From JBAZOY01 sp041648505 (GTDB lineage Bacteria; Desulfobacterota; Syntrophia; Syntrophales; CG2-30-49-12): DNA of 40,614 nucleotides. Position numbers and translations under genes: made by a program. The stretch spans positions 1 to 40,614 of the forward strand of contig JBAZOY010000017.1 in the NCBI GenBank assembly GCA_041648505.1, in the 5' to 3' direction. The notes beneath the pieces are model-generated. The model made no database searches. It was given only the letters and a program-made list of their open reading frames with translations, and was not told the DNA's origin. Every line of letters begins with the position of its first letter. The first letter of the stretch is position 1. Shown piece after piece: positions 30,585-40,381 of this stretch.

Positions 30585-33005
30585 ATGATAGATAATTATA
30601 GTGCGGATAGTATAAAGGTGTTGGAAGGTCTTGAGGCTGTACGAAAGAGACCTGCTATGTATATTGGAGATACCGGAAGAGCCGGCCTTCACCACCTGGT
30701 TTATGAGGTTGTTGATAATAGTATTGACGAGGCTTCTGCGGGTTTTTGCGACACTATTTGTGTTTGGATAAGAGTGGATAATAGCATTGTTGTAGATGAT
30801 AATGGTCGCGGTATACCGGTAGATATTCACAAGACGGAAGGGGTGTCGGCGGCTGAGGTGGTGCTTACAAAACTTCACTCAGGGGCTAAATTCTCTAATG
30901 ATAATTATAAGATATCAGGCGGTCTTCATGGGGTGGGAGTTTCTGTTGTTAATGCCCTCTCTAGCTGTCTTGAACTGGAGGTTAGGCGGAATGGATTAGT
31001 ATATGCGCAGTCATATGTTCGCGGCACGCCCCAATCGCCCATGAAAGAGGTTGGAAAGACTACAGGTAAGGGAACAAGGGTAGTTTTTAAACCGGACGAA
31101 GAGATCTTTGAGGAGACTGAATTTAGTTTTGAGATTATTTCTAACCGTCTGAGGGAGCTTGCTTTTCTAAATTCAGGGGTGAGGATTACCTTGGTTGATG
31201 AAAGGACTGATAAGAAAAGCGAGTTTTGTTATCAGGGCGGGATTATTGCGTTCGTTGAATACATTAACAGGAATAAAAAAGTGCTCCATAAGGACCCTGT
31301 TTATGTGAGTGGTGATAAAGATGATTGTCATGTTGAGTTAGCTCTTCAGTATAATGATACATATATAGAGAACGTGTTTTCCTATGCTAACAGTATTAAT
31401 ACTGTGGAGGGAGGGACTCATATAGTCGGTTTCAGGTCTGCCTTAACGAGGGTTTTTAATAACTATGCCACCAGCAACAATATTTTAAAGAACGGAAAAG
31501 AGTCTCTAAAGGGTGAAGACTTACGGGAGGGTTTGGCTTGTGTTATAAGTGTTAAGGTTAAAAACCCTCAGTTTGAAGGTCAAACAAAGACAAAACTTGG
31601 CAACTCTGAAGTAAGAGGAGTAGTTGAAGGTGTTGTATATGAAAAGATAGGTGTTTATCTGGAGGAAAATCCCTCCATTGCCAAGCAACTGTTAGGTAAG
31701 TGCCTTGAAGCGGCCAGGGCCAGAGAGGCGGCGAGAAAAGCCAGAGAGATGACTCGAAGGAAAAGCGCCCTTGAAGTCGGTTCTCTACCGGGTAAACTTG
31801 CCGATTGTCAGGAGAAGGATCCTGGTAATAGTGAATTATATCTTGTCGAGGGGGACTCGGCTGGTGGCTCCGCCAAACAAGGGCGAGATAGAAAGAACCA
31901 GGCCATTTTACCCTTAAGGGGAAAGGTGTTAAATGTTGAAAAGGCGAGATTTGACAAGATGTTACAAAATGACGAAATCAAGTTTATCGTCACAGCTCTC
32001 GGTGCAGGTATCGGTAAGGATGATTACGATCTCAGTAAGCTGAGGTATCATAAAGTAATTATCATGACTGATGCCGATGTTGATGGCTTACATATCCGGA
32101 CACTTCTGTTAACTTTTTTCTTCAGGCAGATGAGGGAATTAGTTGAGAGGGGATATCTGTATATTGCTCAACCACCGCTTTTCAAGGTTAATAATCATAA
32201 ACAGGAATTTTATATTTATGATGAAGGGAAACTAAAAGATTATATCCTGGAAAGTGGAGTGAATAAGATCCTTCTGTCCCTGGGTGAGGGAACAAATCCC
32301 CCACTGACGGGTAAAAAGCTTTTAGAACTTATTAAAAAAGCTGTCAAGGTCGAGACAATATTGGATAAATTCGAAAGAGAAGAAAAGGATAAAGATATTA
32401 TAAGAATCCTGGCGGAGGATACGGCATTTGAGCTTGATGGATTTAAAGATGAGCAGACTATTGAATCAGTGGCTAAAAGGGTTGCTGTGACAATGGGGAA
32501 TGGCCTGCTTGATTACACCGTGGAAGCAGATCAGGAACATGGTGGATATAAGCTGGCTTTTCGTACCAAAAGAGAGGGCAATATCACGGCTACTTGTGTT
32601 GATAAGGGTGTATTGAAAACACCGAAATTTCTGGAAATACAGGTTCTTTTAAGACAGAGCGATACTCTCACCAAAAGGCCGTTTATAGTTGTTACAAAAG
32701 ATAATGGAGAGAAAAAAGAAAAAGAAACAGTTTATTTAAACACCGTCACAGATCTCATAGATTATGTGATTAATATAGGTAAAAAAGGATTATCCTTACA
32801 GCGATACAAGGGGCTTGGTGAGATGAATCCTGAGCAGTTATGGGAGACAACCATGAACCCCGAAAAGAGGACCCTCCTTCAGGTTAGGGTTGAAGATGCG
32901 GTGCTGGCTGATGAAATTTTTACCACTCTTATGGGGGATCAGGTCGAGCCGCGTAAAGATTTTATTTATAAAAACGCCCTATTTGCTTCAAATCTTGACG
33001 TATAA
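30585..33005 (+). CDS. gyrB: DNA gyrase subunit B
   Basis: The 806-aa ATPase subunit has the GHKL motifs VVDNSIDEA, DDNGRGIP and GGLHGVGVSVVNALS, then the TOPRIM region LYLVEGDSAGGSAKQGRDR and DADVDGLHIRTLLLTFFF. The C-terminal QRYKGLGEMNPEQLWETTM is diagnostic. With GyrA it introduces negative supercoils. The site GGGAG precedes the ATG by a few bases; gyrA follows after 47 bp. Confidence 0.98.
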   Translation: MIDNYSADSIKVLEGLEAVRKRPAMYIGDTGRAGLHHLVYEVVDNSIDEASAGFCDTICVWIRVDNSIVVDDNGRGIPVDIHKTEGVSAAEVVLTKLHSGAKFSNDNYKISGGLHGVGVSVVNALSSCLELEVRRNGLVYAQSYVRGTPQSPMKEVGKTTGKGTRVVFKPDEEIFEETEFSFEIISNRLRELAFLNSGVRITLVDERTDKKSEFCYQGGIIAFVEYINRNKKVLHKDPVYVSGDKDDCHVELALQYNDTYIENVFSYANSINTVEGGTHIVGFRSALTRVFNNYATSNNILKNGKESLKGEDLREGLACVISVKVKNPQFEGQTKTKLGNSEVRGVVEGVVYEKIGVYLEENPSIAKQLLGKCLEAARAREAARKAREMTRRKSALEVGSLPGKLADCQEKDPGNSELYLVEGDSAGGSAKQGRDRKNQAILPLRGKVLNVEKARFDKMLQNDEIKFIVTALGAGIGKDDYDLSKLRYHKVIIMTDADVDGLHIRTLLLTFFFRQMRELVERGYLYIAQPPLFKVNNHKQEFYIYDEGKLKDYILESGVNKILLSLGEGTNPPLTGKKLLELIKKAVKVETILDKFEREEKDKDIIRILAEDTAFELDGFKDEQTIESVAKRVAVTMGNGLLDYTVEADQEHGGYKLAFRTKREGNITATCVDKGVLKTPKFLEIQVLLRQSDTLTKRPFIVVTKDNGEKKEKETVYLNTVTDLIDYVINIGKKGLSLQRYKGLGEMNPEQLWETTMNPEKRTLLQVRVEDAVLADEIFTTLMGDQVEPRKDFIYKNALFASNLDV

Positions 33006-33052
33006 CCCTCAATTATTAAATCTATATACAATGATGAATAAAGGATAACTTT

Positions 33053-35554
33053 ATGGAGCAACAGCTTTATTACCAGAAGAGTGTGCCGGTCAATATTGAA
33101 GATGAAATGAAAAGATCCTACCTCGATTACGCAATGAGTGTCATTATTGGCCGAGCTATTCCCGATGTCAGAGATGGTATGAAACCGGTTCACAGAAGAG
33201 TGCTCTACGCCATGCATGAAATGGGGAACCGCTGGAATAAACCGTACAAAAAGTCGGCAAGGATTGTCGGGGATATAATCGGTAAATATCATCCCCATGG
33301 AGATGTGGCAGCCTATGACACTATGGTCAGAATGGCCCAGGTTTTTTCTATGAGATACCTGATGATTGACGGGCAGGGGAACTTTGGTTCTATAGATGGC
33401 GACCCTCCCGCAGCCATGAGATATACAGAAGTTAGAATGGGAAGGATTGCCGAGGAGCTGCTTACCGATCTGGAAAAAGAGACTGTAGATTTCGTGCCAA
33501 ATTATGATGAATCGTTGCAGGAACCAACTGTTTTACCATCCAGGATACCGGTTATTCTATTAAATGGCAGCTCCGGCATAGCTGTTGGTATGGCCACCAA
33601 TATTCCCCCCCACAATCTTTGTGAAGTTATTGACGGAACGATTGCGCTTATAAGAAACCCGGATATAACAGTAGAGGGATTGATGCATTATATCCATGGC
33701 CCGGATTTTCCCACCGCCGGCTTCATTAATGGGAAAGAAAACATTATCAAGGCGTATAAAACGGGGCGGGGAATTATCAGGATAAGGGCGAGGGCACTGA
33801 TTGAGAAAAATGGGAGAAACGGGAAAGAGAGTATTATTGTAACCGAACTTCCCTATCAAGTTAATAAAGCTCATTTGGTAGAAAAAATTGCCGAACTTGT
33901 AAGGGGAAAAAAGTTGGTGGGTATTGCCGATTTAAGAGATGAATCGGACAGGGAAGGTATAAGGGTTGTTATTGATCTGAAGCGGGACGAGCATGCCGGG
34001 GTGATCCTTAATCAACTTTACAAATACACCCAGATGGAGACTACTTTTGGGATCATCATGTTAGCGATTGAACATGGTCAACCTGTGGTTTTTAATTTAA
34101 AGAGAATGCTCCAGAGTTTTATCGCTTTCAGAAAACAGGTGGTTACCAGGAGGACATCATTTGAACTGGCCAGAGCCAGGGAGAGAGCTCATATCCTTGA
34201 GGGGCTTATTACGGCTCTTACCTATATCAATCAGGTGATTGAAATCATTAAGAAGTCTAAAAGTCCTCAGGAGGCTGGTGTTGCGCTCTGTGAAACCTTT
34301 AATCTCAGTGAAACACAAGCCAAAGCGATTCTTGAGATGAGATTACAACGTTTGACCTCCCTGGAACAGGGGAAGATTAACGAGGAATACATTGGAATAT
34401 CCGAGACGATTGTCAAGTTACAGGGTATCCTCGATGATCCACTTAAGGTTCTCGATGTTATCATAACGGAACTGGAGGAAAACAAGTTACGATACGGCGA
34501 CGAGCGAAGGACGGAAATCGTTGTCAATCCCGACGATATTGATATTGAGGACATGATTGTCGAGGAAGATATGGTAGTTACAGTATCTCATTCGGGTTAT
34601 ATCAAGAGAAACCCGGTGAGTCTCTATAAGAGTCAGCGTCGTGGGGGACGTGGTAAGGTCGGCATGGGGACCAGAGAAGAGGATTTTGTGGAGAGGATAT
34701 TTATTGCTTCTACCCATGACTATATCCTGATCTTTACAAAACAGGGGAGGCTATACTGGCTGAAGGTGCATCAGATTCCTCAGGCAGGCAGGGCGGCAAA
34801 GGGGAAGGCTATCGTTAACCTTATAAACACCGTGGAAGGGGAGCAAATTGCTACTATTGTCCCTGTCCGAGAGTTTACCGACGGTAAATCTCTGGTTATG
34901 GCGACAAAGAAAGGGGTTATCAAAAAAACTGCGCTTGGAGCTTATTCCAGGCCGAGGGCAGGAGGAATCATTGCTATTGGTATCGATGAAGGTGATGAAC
35001 TCATTGGTGTTCAACTGTCCACGGGTAATCAGGATATTTTGCTCGGCACCAGCCAGGGAAAGGCTATCCGATTTAGAGAGACTGATGTTAGAGCTACCGG
35101 CAGAACTGCCAGAGGGGTCAAGGGTATCCGTCTGGGTGGTAACGATGTGGTTGTAGGAATGGAAATACTAATTGATGACAGTTCTATTCTTACTGTTTCT
35201 GAGCATGGTTTTGGTAAAAGGACGGTTGTGGAGGAATATAGACTACAGAGCAGGGGTGGCAAAGGAACTATCAACCTTAAAACAGTTTCTAAGGTGGGAG
35301 ACGTTTCCGGTATTCTCCAGGTGTACGATCAAGAGGATGTTATCTTGCTCAGTAATACGGGTAAGATTATAAGGTTGAAAGTGGAAGAGGTGTCTCTTAT
35401 CCACCGCGCTACCCAGGGTGTAAAACTGATTAATTTAGAACCTGGAGAAAGCTTGGTCGGCATTGCCAGGGCCGAGAGGGAGGTGGTATCGGAAGAGACT
35501 TTAGACGATTCGATAGGTTACACACAGAACACGCTCTTTACAGATGAGGTCTAA
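33053..35554 (+). CDS. gyrA: DNA gyrase subunit A
   Basis: The 833-aa subunit has YLDYAMSVIIGRAIPDVRDG, the catalytic Tyr124 in AAMRYTEVR and a C-terminal domain of six beta-pinwheel blades with the gyrase box QRRGGRGKVG (rather than ParC). The quinolone region reads HPHGDVAAYDT, so the position equal to E. coli Ser83 is Val85 here, while the Asp87 equivalent is kept. The protein ends in an acidic tail. It lies downstream of gyrB in the origin cluster. Confidence 0.98.
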   Translation: MEQQLYYQKSVPVNIEDEMKRSYLDYAMSVIIGRAIPDVRDGMKPVHRRVLYAMHEMGNRWNKPYKKSARIVGDIIGKYHPHGDVAAYDTMVRMAQVFSMRYLMIDGQGNFGSIDGDPPAAMRYTEVRMGRIAEELLTDLEKETVDFVPNYDESLQEPTVLPSRIPVILLNGSSGIAVGMATNIPPHNLCEVIDGTIALIRNPDITVEGLMHYIHGPDFPTAGFINGKENIIKAYKTGRGIIRIRARALIEKNGRNGKESIIVTELPYQVNKAHLVEKIAELVRGKKLVGIADLRDESDREGIRVVIDLKRDEHAGVILNQLYKYTQMETTFGIIMLAIEHGQPVVFNLKRMLQSFIAFRKQVVTRRTSFELARARERAHILEGLITALTYINQVIEIIKKSKSPQEAGVALCETFNLSETQAKAILEMRLQRLTSLEQGKINEEYIGISETIVKLQGILDDPLKVLDVIITELEENKLRYGDERRTEIVVNPDDIDIEDMIVEEDMVVTVSHSGYIKRNPVSLYKSQRRGGRGKVGMGTREEDFVERIFIASTHDYILIFTKQGRLYWLKVHQIPQAGRAAKGKAIVNLINTVEGEQIATIVPVREFTDGKSLVMATKKGVIKKTALGAYSRPRAGGIIAIGIDEGDELIGVQLSTGNQDILLGTSQGKAIRFRETDVRATGRTARGVKGIRLGGNDVVVGMEILIDDSSILTVSEHGFGKRTVVEEYRLQSRGGKGTINLKTVSKVGDVSGILQVYDQEDVILLSNTGKIIRLKVEEVSLIHRATQGVKLINLEPGESLVGIARAEREVVSEETLDDSIGYTQNTLFTDEV

Positions 35555-35622
35555 GTTATAAGTCTGCCTCTGTTCCGATTTTCTATTCGAATAGGGGGCA
35601 GGGTGAACCCGGGTGACTTTCA

Positions 35623-36036
35623 GTGAAATACAGGGTTTTTGACCATACGGCAGATTTAGGGGTGGAGATATATGGTAAAACCGTGAAGGAACTTTTTGTC
35701 AATGCTGCCTTTGCCGTCTTCGACCTTATGGTGGATCTGCAACATATCAAGACAACTGAGGTTCGGACGATCTGTATTGAGGGGGCAGACTGGGAGGACC
35801 TCTTAATAAACTATCTGCGAGAGGTGCTATATCTGTTCAATGGAGAAGCCCTTATCCTTGGCGAGTATGCAATTAAGGAAATAAGCCCTAATCGTCTGGC
35901 GGGAGAGGTGAGAGGAGAATCGTTTGAATCCGGAAGACACAGGATAAAAACGGAAATCAAGGCTGTCACCTATCACCAGGTATTAGTTAGAAAAGCTGCG
36001 GCAGGATGGATCGGAAGAGTAGTTTTCGATGTCTGA
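35623..36036 (+). CDS. Archease, RtcB activator
   Basis: The 137-aa protein starts at GTG (MKYRVFDHTADLGVEIYG) and keeps the archease features DHTADLG, the conserved WEDLLINYLREVLYLF stretch and the end VTYHQVLV...GRVVFDV. Archease speeds guanylylation and turnover of RtcB. It overlaps rtcB by 8 bp, so the two are coupled. Confidence 0.93.
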   Translation: MKYRVFDHTADLGVEIYGKTVKELFVNAAFAVFDLMVDLQHIKTTEVRTICIEGADWEDLLINYLREVLYLFNGEALILGEYAIKEISPNRLAGEVRGESFESGRHRIKTEIKAVTYHQVLVRKAAAGWIGRVVFDV

Positions 36037-37471
36037 GATTAACCTAAAGAGAATAGATGAATATCGTTGGATGATTCCTCCGGTCGGAGGGATGAAGGTC
36101 CCTGGTATCATTTATTCAAGTGAAGAGCTTATCCGGCAAATGGGTCCAGATGAAAGCCCACAACAAGTAGCAAATGTAGCGCATCTGCCGGGCATTACTA
36201 AATATTCCCTGGCTATGCCTGATATGCACTGGGGTTATGGATTTCCCATTGGCGGTGTCGCAGCTTTCAGCATGGAAGAGGGGGTGGTATCTCCGGGTGG
36301 GGTAGGCTATGACATCAACTGTGGTTGCCGGCTTATGACAACCAGGCTTAGTCTTGCCGATATACAGGATTTTCTTAAGGAACTGGTGGGCGCTCTGTTT
36401 ATGGATATTCCCTCTGGCGTCGGATCCAAAGGCGCACTTAAGCTTTCCGAAAGGGAGGAAAAGAAAGTTCTGGAAGACGGAGCAAAATGGGCTGTTCAGC
36501 ATGGGTATGGCACGCCTGATGATCTGGAGGCAACGGAAGACCGCGGGCGGATGGTAGGGGCCGACCCGGAAAAGGTCAGTAAAAGGGCGATGGAGAGGGG
36601 GAAAGAGCAGCTCGGCACTCTCGGTTCAGGGAATCATTTTCTCGAGATCGAGGTTGTGGAACAGGTATTCGACAAGAGCGTTGCTGCAGCCTTCGGACTT
36701 GAAAAGGACCAGATTGCGGTTTTGATTCACAGCGGTTCCCGCGGTCTCGGCTATCAGATCTGTGATGATTACCTGGCCAGGATGGTAAAGCATATAGGTG
36801 AGTTGGGGATCCCCCTGCCGGACAGGCAATTAGCCTGTGCCTATCTGAATTCAGATCCGGGCAGGGATTATCTTTCCGCCATGGCCTGTGCTGCCAATTA
36901 TGCCTGGGCTAACAGGCAGGTGTTGATGCACCGGACAAGAGAAATATTTGCGAGGGTCCTCCATAGAGGCCCCCGTGAAATCGGGGTTCGTTTGCTCTAC
37001 GATGTCTGTCATAATATTGCAAAGATCGAACAGTTTCCTGTAGGCGAAAAACAGGTAAAGCTTTGTGTTCACCGGAAGGGCGCTACACGGGCTTTTCCTC
37101 CTGGTCACTCATCGTTGCCCGCCCGTTATGCCAAAGTGGGACAACCTGTCTTAATCCCTGGAGACATGGGGACGGGTTCTTACGTGCTGGTCGGCACTGA
37201 GAAAGCCTTCAAGGATACCTTCGGAAGTACCTGCCATGGCGCAGGAAGAGTCATGAGCCGTCACAAGGCTACAAAGGCAAGCAGCGGCCGATCCATTGCA
37301 AAAGAGATGGCGGCAAAGGGTATCATCGTCATGGCCGGCGGTAAAGGAACACTGCGGGAGGAGATGCCGGAAGCCTATAAAAATTTAGATCAGGTTGTCC
37401 ACGTGGTACATGAAGCGGGTATATCTACTAAGGTGGCAAAGCTGCGTTCCCTGGGCTGTATCAAGGGTTAG
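36029..37471 (+). CDS. rtcB: RNA-splicing ligase RtcB
   Basis: The 480-aa protein has MPDMHWGYGFPIGGVAAF, the metal site GGVGYDINCGCR (Asp95, Cys98), GSGNHFLEIE, IHSGSRGLGYQI and the guanylylated His in STCHGAGRVMSRH. It joins 2',3'-cyclic phosphate and 5'-OH RNA ends with GTP. In bacteria it serves RNA repair. No RtcA or RtcR neighbour is seen, only archease. Confidence 0.96.
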   Translation: MSEINLKRIDEYRWMIPPVGGMKVPGIIYSSEELIRQMGPDESPQQVANVAHLPGITKYSLAMPDMHWGYGFPIGGVAAFSMEEGVVSPGGVGYDINCGCRLMTTRLSLADIQDFLKELVGALFMDIPSGVGSKGALKLSEREEKKVLEDGAKWAVQHGYGTPDDLEATEDRGRMVGADPEKVSKRAMERGKEQLGTLGSGNHFLEIEVVEQVFDKSVAAAFGLEKDQIAVLIHSGSRGLGYQICDDYLARMVKHIGELGIPLPDRQLACAYLNSDPGRDYLSAMACAANYAWANRQVLMHRTREIFARVLHRGPREIGVRLLYDVCHNIAKIEQFPVGEKQVKLCVHRKGATRAFPPGHSSLPARYAKVGQPVLIPGDMGTGSYVLVGTEKAFKDTFGSTCHGAGRVMSRHKATKASSGRSIAKEMAAKGIIVMAGGKGTLREEMPEAYKNLDQVVHVVHEAGISTKVAKLRSLGCIKG

Positions 37472-37494
37472 AGGGGTGTGTATCCATTGCAAGG

Positions 37495-38832
37495 ATGAAG
37501 CTGACAATCAATACCAAGCTGCTTGTAAGTTATCTGGCCATGGCGCTGTTAACCGTGGTGGCAAGTACCTATGCCTTTATAAGTCTGCAGAATCTCAATA
37601 AGTTGTCCTATACCATCATCAATCATGATTTTGTTATCCTTGATATTAGCAAAAAAATGGTAGATGTTCTTCTTGCCCAGGAAAGTGCCGAGAAGAGGTA
37701 TCTTATTCTCAAAGACCTACCTCTTGCTACGATATTTTGGACGCGAAGCGGGGAATTTAATGAAAACTTGAAAAGGCTGAAAAAAAATAAGATTGCCGGC
37801 CTGAATCAGACACTAGCCCGGGTATTATTGCTGCATGAACGATATGATAGTCTTTTTTCCCGGGAAATAGCGCTGGTGAAGGAAAATCTTGTCGAGGAAG
37901 CAAATATATTATCGGACAGGGATGGTAAAAAAAACATAGACGCTATCGCCTCGTGCCTGCACACCATTGAGAGGACGGCTCAAAATAACATTGATGCCCG
38001 GATGAACCTGATTAAGGCGCAGAGCGTTGCAGCATCCAAGATAACGATTATTCTCAGTTCGGTAAGCCTGATCGTAGGTTTTGCTCTTACCCTGATCATC
38101 ACCTATAATATTGCCAGACCCCTCAAGAAGTTAGAAAGGGCAGCAGCTCTTATTGCGGAAGGGCAGTTTGATCATAGCTTCAACATGAACCGCCCGGACG
38201 CAATTGGCAGCCTGGCTCGCGGTTTTCTTGTGATGGCTGAACGCCTTAAAGCGTTCGAGGTCCTAAATCTTGACGCGAGTCCTTTGACCGGTCTTCCCGG
38301 TAATATAGCGATCGAGCGAGAGCTTGCAAGACGGCTGGCAGAAAAAAAAATGTTTTCCCTCTGTCATGTGGATCTGGATAATTTTAAACCTTTTGCCGAT
38401 AAATATGGGTATGCATGGGGTAGTGAGGTCATCAAGGAAGTGGCCGATATCATGACAAGCCATCGTCAGGACACGATCGACACATTCATCGGGCACATTG
38501 GTGGAGATGATTTTGTCATTATTTCTGAACCCGAACGGGCAGAATACCTGAGCAGGCAGCTCGTAGCTGATTTTGAGCACCGTATTTTAAAATTTTACAG
38601 GAAAGAAGACAGGCTGAGCGGATTTATCGTGGGGAAAGACAGAAGGGGTAACCAACAAAAATATCCCCTAATTACCGTAACCGTTGCCATCGTGACAGAC
38701 GACGGGACCAGTTTCCAAAGCTCTCTCAAAATGGCTATGGCGGCTGCAAAGTTAAAAGAGTATGCGAAGACATTACCCGGCAGCAACTATGTTAAACAGG
38801 AAGACGTAGATAGAGAAACCGGAGACACTTAA
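37495..38832 (+). CDS. Membrane HAMP protein with degenerate GGDEF domain
   Basis: The 445-aa protein has an N-terminal membrane helix (LLVSYLAMALLTVVASTYAFISL), a helical periplasmic sensor part of about 150 residues, a second helix (IIILSSVSLIVGFALTLIITY), HAMP (about 205-255) and a GGDEF-like domain. The key motif is GGDDF instead of GGDEF and no RxxD I-site precedes it, so cyclase activity is doubtful. The start of the domain (LTGLPGN) and DLDNFKPFADKYG are kept. A nucleotide or c-di-GMP sensing role is possible. Confidence 0.85.
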   Translation: MKLTINTKLLVSYLAMALLTVVASTYAFISLQNLNKLSYTIINHDFVILDISKKMVDVLLAQESAEKRYLILKDLPLATIFWTRSGEFNENLKRLKKNKIAGLNQTLARVLLLHERYDSLFSREIALVKENLVEEANILSDRDGKKNIDAIASCLHTIERTAQNNIDARMNLIKAQSVAASKITIILSSVSLIVGFALTLIITYNIARPLKKLERAAALIAEGQFDHSFNMNRPDAIGSLARGFLVMAERLKAFEVLNLDASPLTGLPGNIAIERELARRLAEKKMFSLCHVDLDNFKPFADKYGYAWGSEVIKEVADIMTSHRQDTIDTFIGHIGGDDFVIISEPERAEYLSRQLVADFEHRILKFYRKEDRLSGFIVGKDRRGNQQKYPLITVTVAIVTDDGTSFQSSLKMAMAAAKLKEYAKTLPGSNYVKQEDVDRETGDT

Positions 38833-38833
38833 T

Positions 38834-39364
38834 ATGAAGCGACTTCAGAATATTGTTGCCATTTGGCTGTTTGTTATTTCATTGGGGGCTTGTACCCACA
38901 CTTCCCCCCTCCCCGACAACAGAGTATATCCTCCGGTAGGAGAGAAAGCCGTAATACAAAAAACGGAAACAGCCCTCTTTAATGAAGGGCTGTTTTATTT
39001 AGGAAGTCCTGATCATGAAGCGGACTATACGAAGGCTATAGCGGCATTTGATGCGTTGCTGAAGATGCATCCTGAGAGTGAACGGCGTAGTTTGGTGGAG
39101 GTTTTGCTTCGTTTTATTGATGAAACGCAATTATGTAAGGCGAAAAATGTCTCCGATCAGCAACTGATTGAAAAGGCCGATGCTGACAGAGAAAAGCTCC
39201 GTGAGGCAAATGAGCAGTTCAAAAAGGAGCTTCGGTCGCTGGGCGATAAGTCTCAGGCGGAGATGGCGAAGCTTCGTGAGGAGAACGAGCAACTGAAGAA
39301 AGATATCCAGCTCTTAAAAAACCTGGAGATTCAGTTGGACACGAGAGAAAAGAGGCTCCGGTAA
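38834..39364 (+). CDS. Coiled-coil lipoprotein
   Basis: The 176-aa product has lipobox SLGAC (Cys20). It continues with a TPR-like helix pair (ALFNEGLFYLGSPDHEADYTKAIAAFDALLKMHPES) and a long coiled coil (EKLREANEQFKKELRSLGDK, AKLREENEQLKKDIQLLKN). It starts one base after the stop of the upstream HAMP gene, so both are probably one transcript. It may help a periplasmic sensor complex. The codons near 45-55 include a terminator-like hairpin. Confidence 0.82.
   Translation: MKRLQNIVAIWLFVISLGACTHTSPLPDNRVYPPVGEKAVIQKTETALFNEGLFYLGSPDHEADYTKAIAAFDALLKMHPESERRSLVEVLLRFIDETQLCKAKNVSDQQLIEKADADREKLREANEQFKKELRSLGDKSQAEMAKLREENEQLKKDIQLLKNLEIQLDTREKRLR
38967..39000 (+). terminator. Terminator-like hairpin inside the coiled-coil lipoprotein gene
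   Basis: AAACAGCCCT (38967-38976) and AGGGCTGTTT (38986-38995) form a perfect 10-bp stem with a 9-base loop, followed by TATTT. It lies in coding sequence that is otherwise good, so it may reduce transcription or be a chance pairing. Confidence 0.4.
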
Positions 39365-39376
39365 GCATTATTGCGA

Positions 39377-39619
39377 TCAATGTTCCACATCACTCCCGAT
39401 TACAAGGGGCAGCCCACATTTACCACAGAACGGTCGGTTATTGAGTCTATTTTCTAATATCCGGTTCTTTGTTCCGCAACTTAAACATTTGATAATTATA
39501 TCATCAAGAGGAGCCCTGCATCTACCGCACGTAGGTTCGTCGTGTAACCTGTCCCTTGGTATCCTGTTTTTTGTGCCACAATAAAGGCACCTTATGATAA
39601 TCAGTTGATCCTGCATCAT
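39377..39619 (-). CDS. Tandem zinc-ribbon protein resembling the TrxC N-terminus
   Basis: The 80-aa product has two similar zinc ribbons: CLYCGTKNRIPRDRLHDEPTCGRC and the copy CLSCGTKNRILENRLNNRPFCGKC (given in parts CLYCGTKNRI...CGRC and CLSCGTKNRI...CGKC). Each is C-x2-C...C-x2-C and looks like the N-terminal zinc domain of thioredoxin 2, but no thioredoxin domain follows. It stands convergent to the lipoprotein gene. A small zinc or redox adaptor is possible. Confidence 0.75.
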   Translation of the reverse strand: MMQDQLIIIRCLYCGTKNRIPRDRLHDEPTCGRCRAPLDDIIIKCLSCGTKNRILENRLNNRPFCGKCGLPLVIGSDVEH

Positions 39620-39760
39620 TGCAAGTCCCCTTTATTTCGTTCAGACCCCATCGCTCTCATGCACATTCACGGCACAAATCGTATCAGTTACAACATATAT
39701 AATCTTATTCAGGAAGTCTTTGACGGTATTCAGGGCAGCGGCAGTGAACAAAGTTTATAA

Positions 39761-40171
39761 TTAAAAGAGGGCGATCTCCATAGCTCTTACAGGGCAGGCT
39801 TTTACACAGAATTCGCATCCGGTGCACTTTTCCGGATCAAAGAAGACTTTCATGGAGGGCCGTTCCAAGGACAGGGCATCTGTTGGACAGAAGGCCGAAC
39901 AGGCGCCACACTGCACACATTTTTCCGGATTCTGGCGGACACTTTTAGAAAGCGGCTCGACCTTGAGACCCTTTTCTTTTAAAAAGCGTATCCCCTGGTC
40001 AAAGTTTTCTTTTAAACCGCTCAGCTCGAGTACCATCATCCCTTCTCGGCGGGGGAATATCCTTGCCTTGAGGATATTGAACACAAGGTCATACTTCTTT
40101 ACCAGTTGATATACGAGGGGTTGTTCCACAATATCTGGTGAATAGCGTATTACTACTTTTTTTGAGTACAT
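39761..40171 (-). CDS. NIL-domain protein with two [4Fe-4S] clusters
   Basis: Start taken as ATG 40171 (MYSKKVVIRYSP); a TTG at 40201 is also in frame. The 136-aa protein has a NIL domain (about 5-75, IRYSPDIVEQPLVYQLVKKYDLVFNI) and a ferredoxin part with CVQCGACSAFCP and CTGCEFCVKACP, enough for two [4Fe-4S] clusters. NIL domains occur in methionine transport and in sulfur amino acid synthesis partners of sulfate reducers and methanogens. It may supply electrons for sulfur assimilation into homocysteine. Confidence 0.85.
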   Translation of the reverse strand: MYSKKVVIRYSPDIVEQPLVYQLVKKYDLVFNILKARIFPRREGMMVLELSGLKENFDQGIRFLKEKGLKVEPLSKSVRQNPEKCVQCGACSAFCPTDALSLERPSMKVFFDPEKCTGCEFCVKACPVRAMEIALF

Positions 40172-40381
40172 TTCTCTACAAACTTTCCGGTTATTTTTCA
40201 AATAATAAGGACATGTTGTGTTCTTGTCAAGAAATTAGTTCCAGTCGAATTACCTCAAATTAAACGTTCCCCATTTGGGAGGTTTCCTTGATTGACCCGG
40301 GACGGTAGATGTGTTAAGGCAAGACCTGTAAGGCCGAAGTTGATGCCGGTTATTTCTCCATCTTTTGTCGAGGAGGCATTT

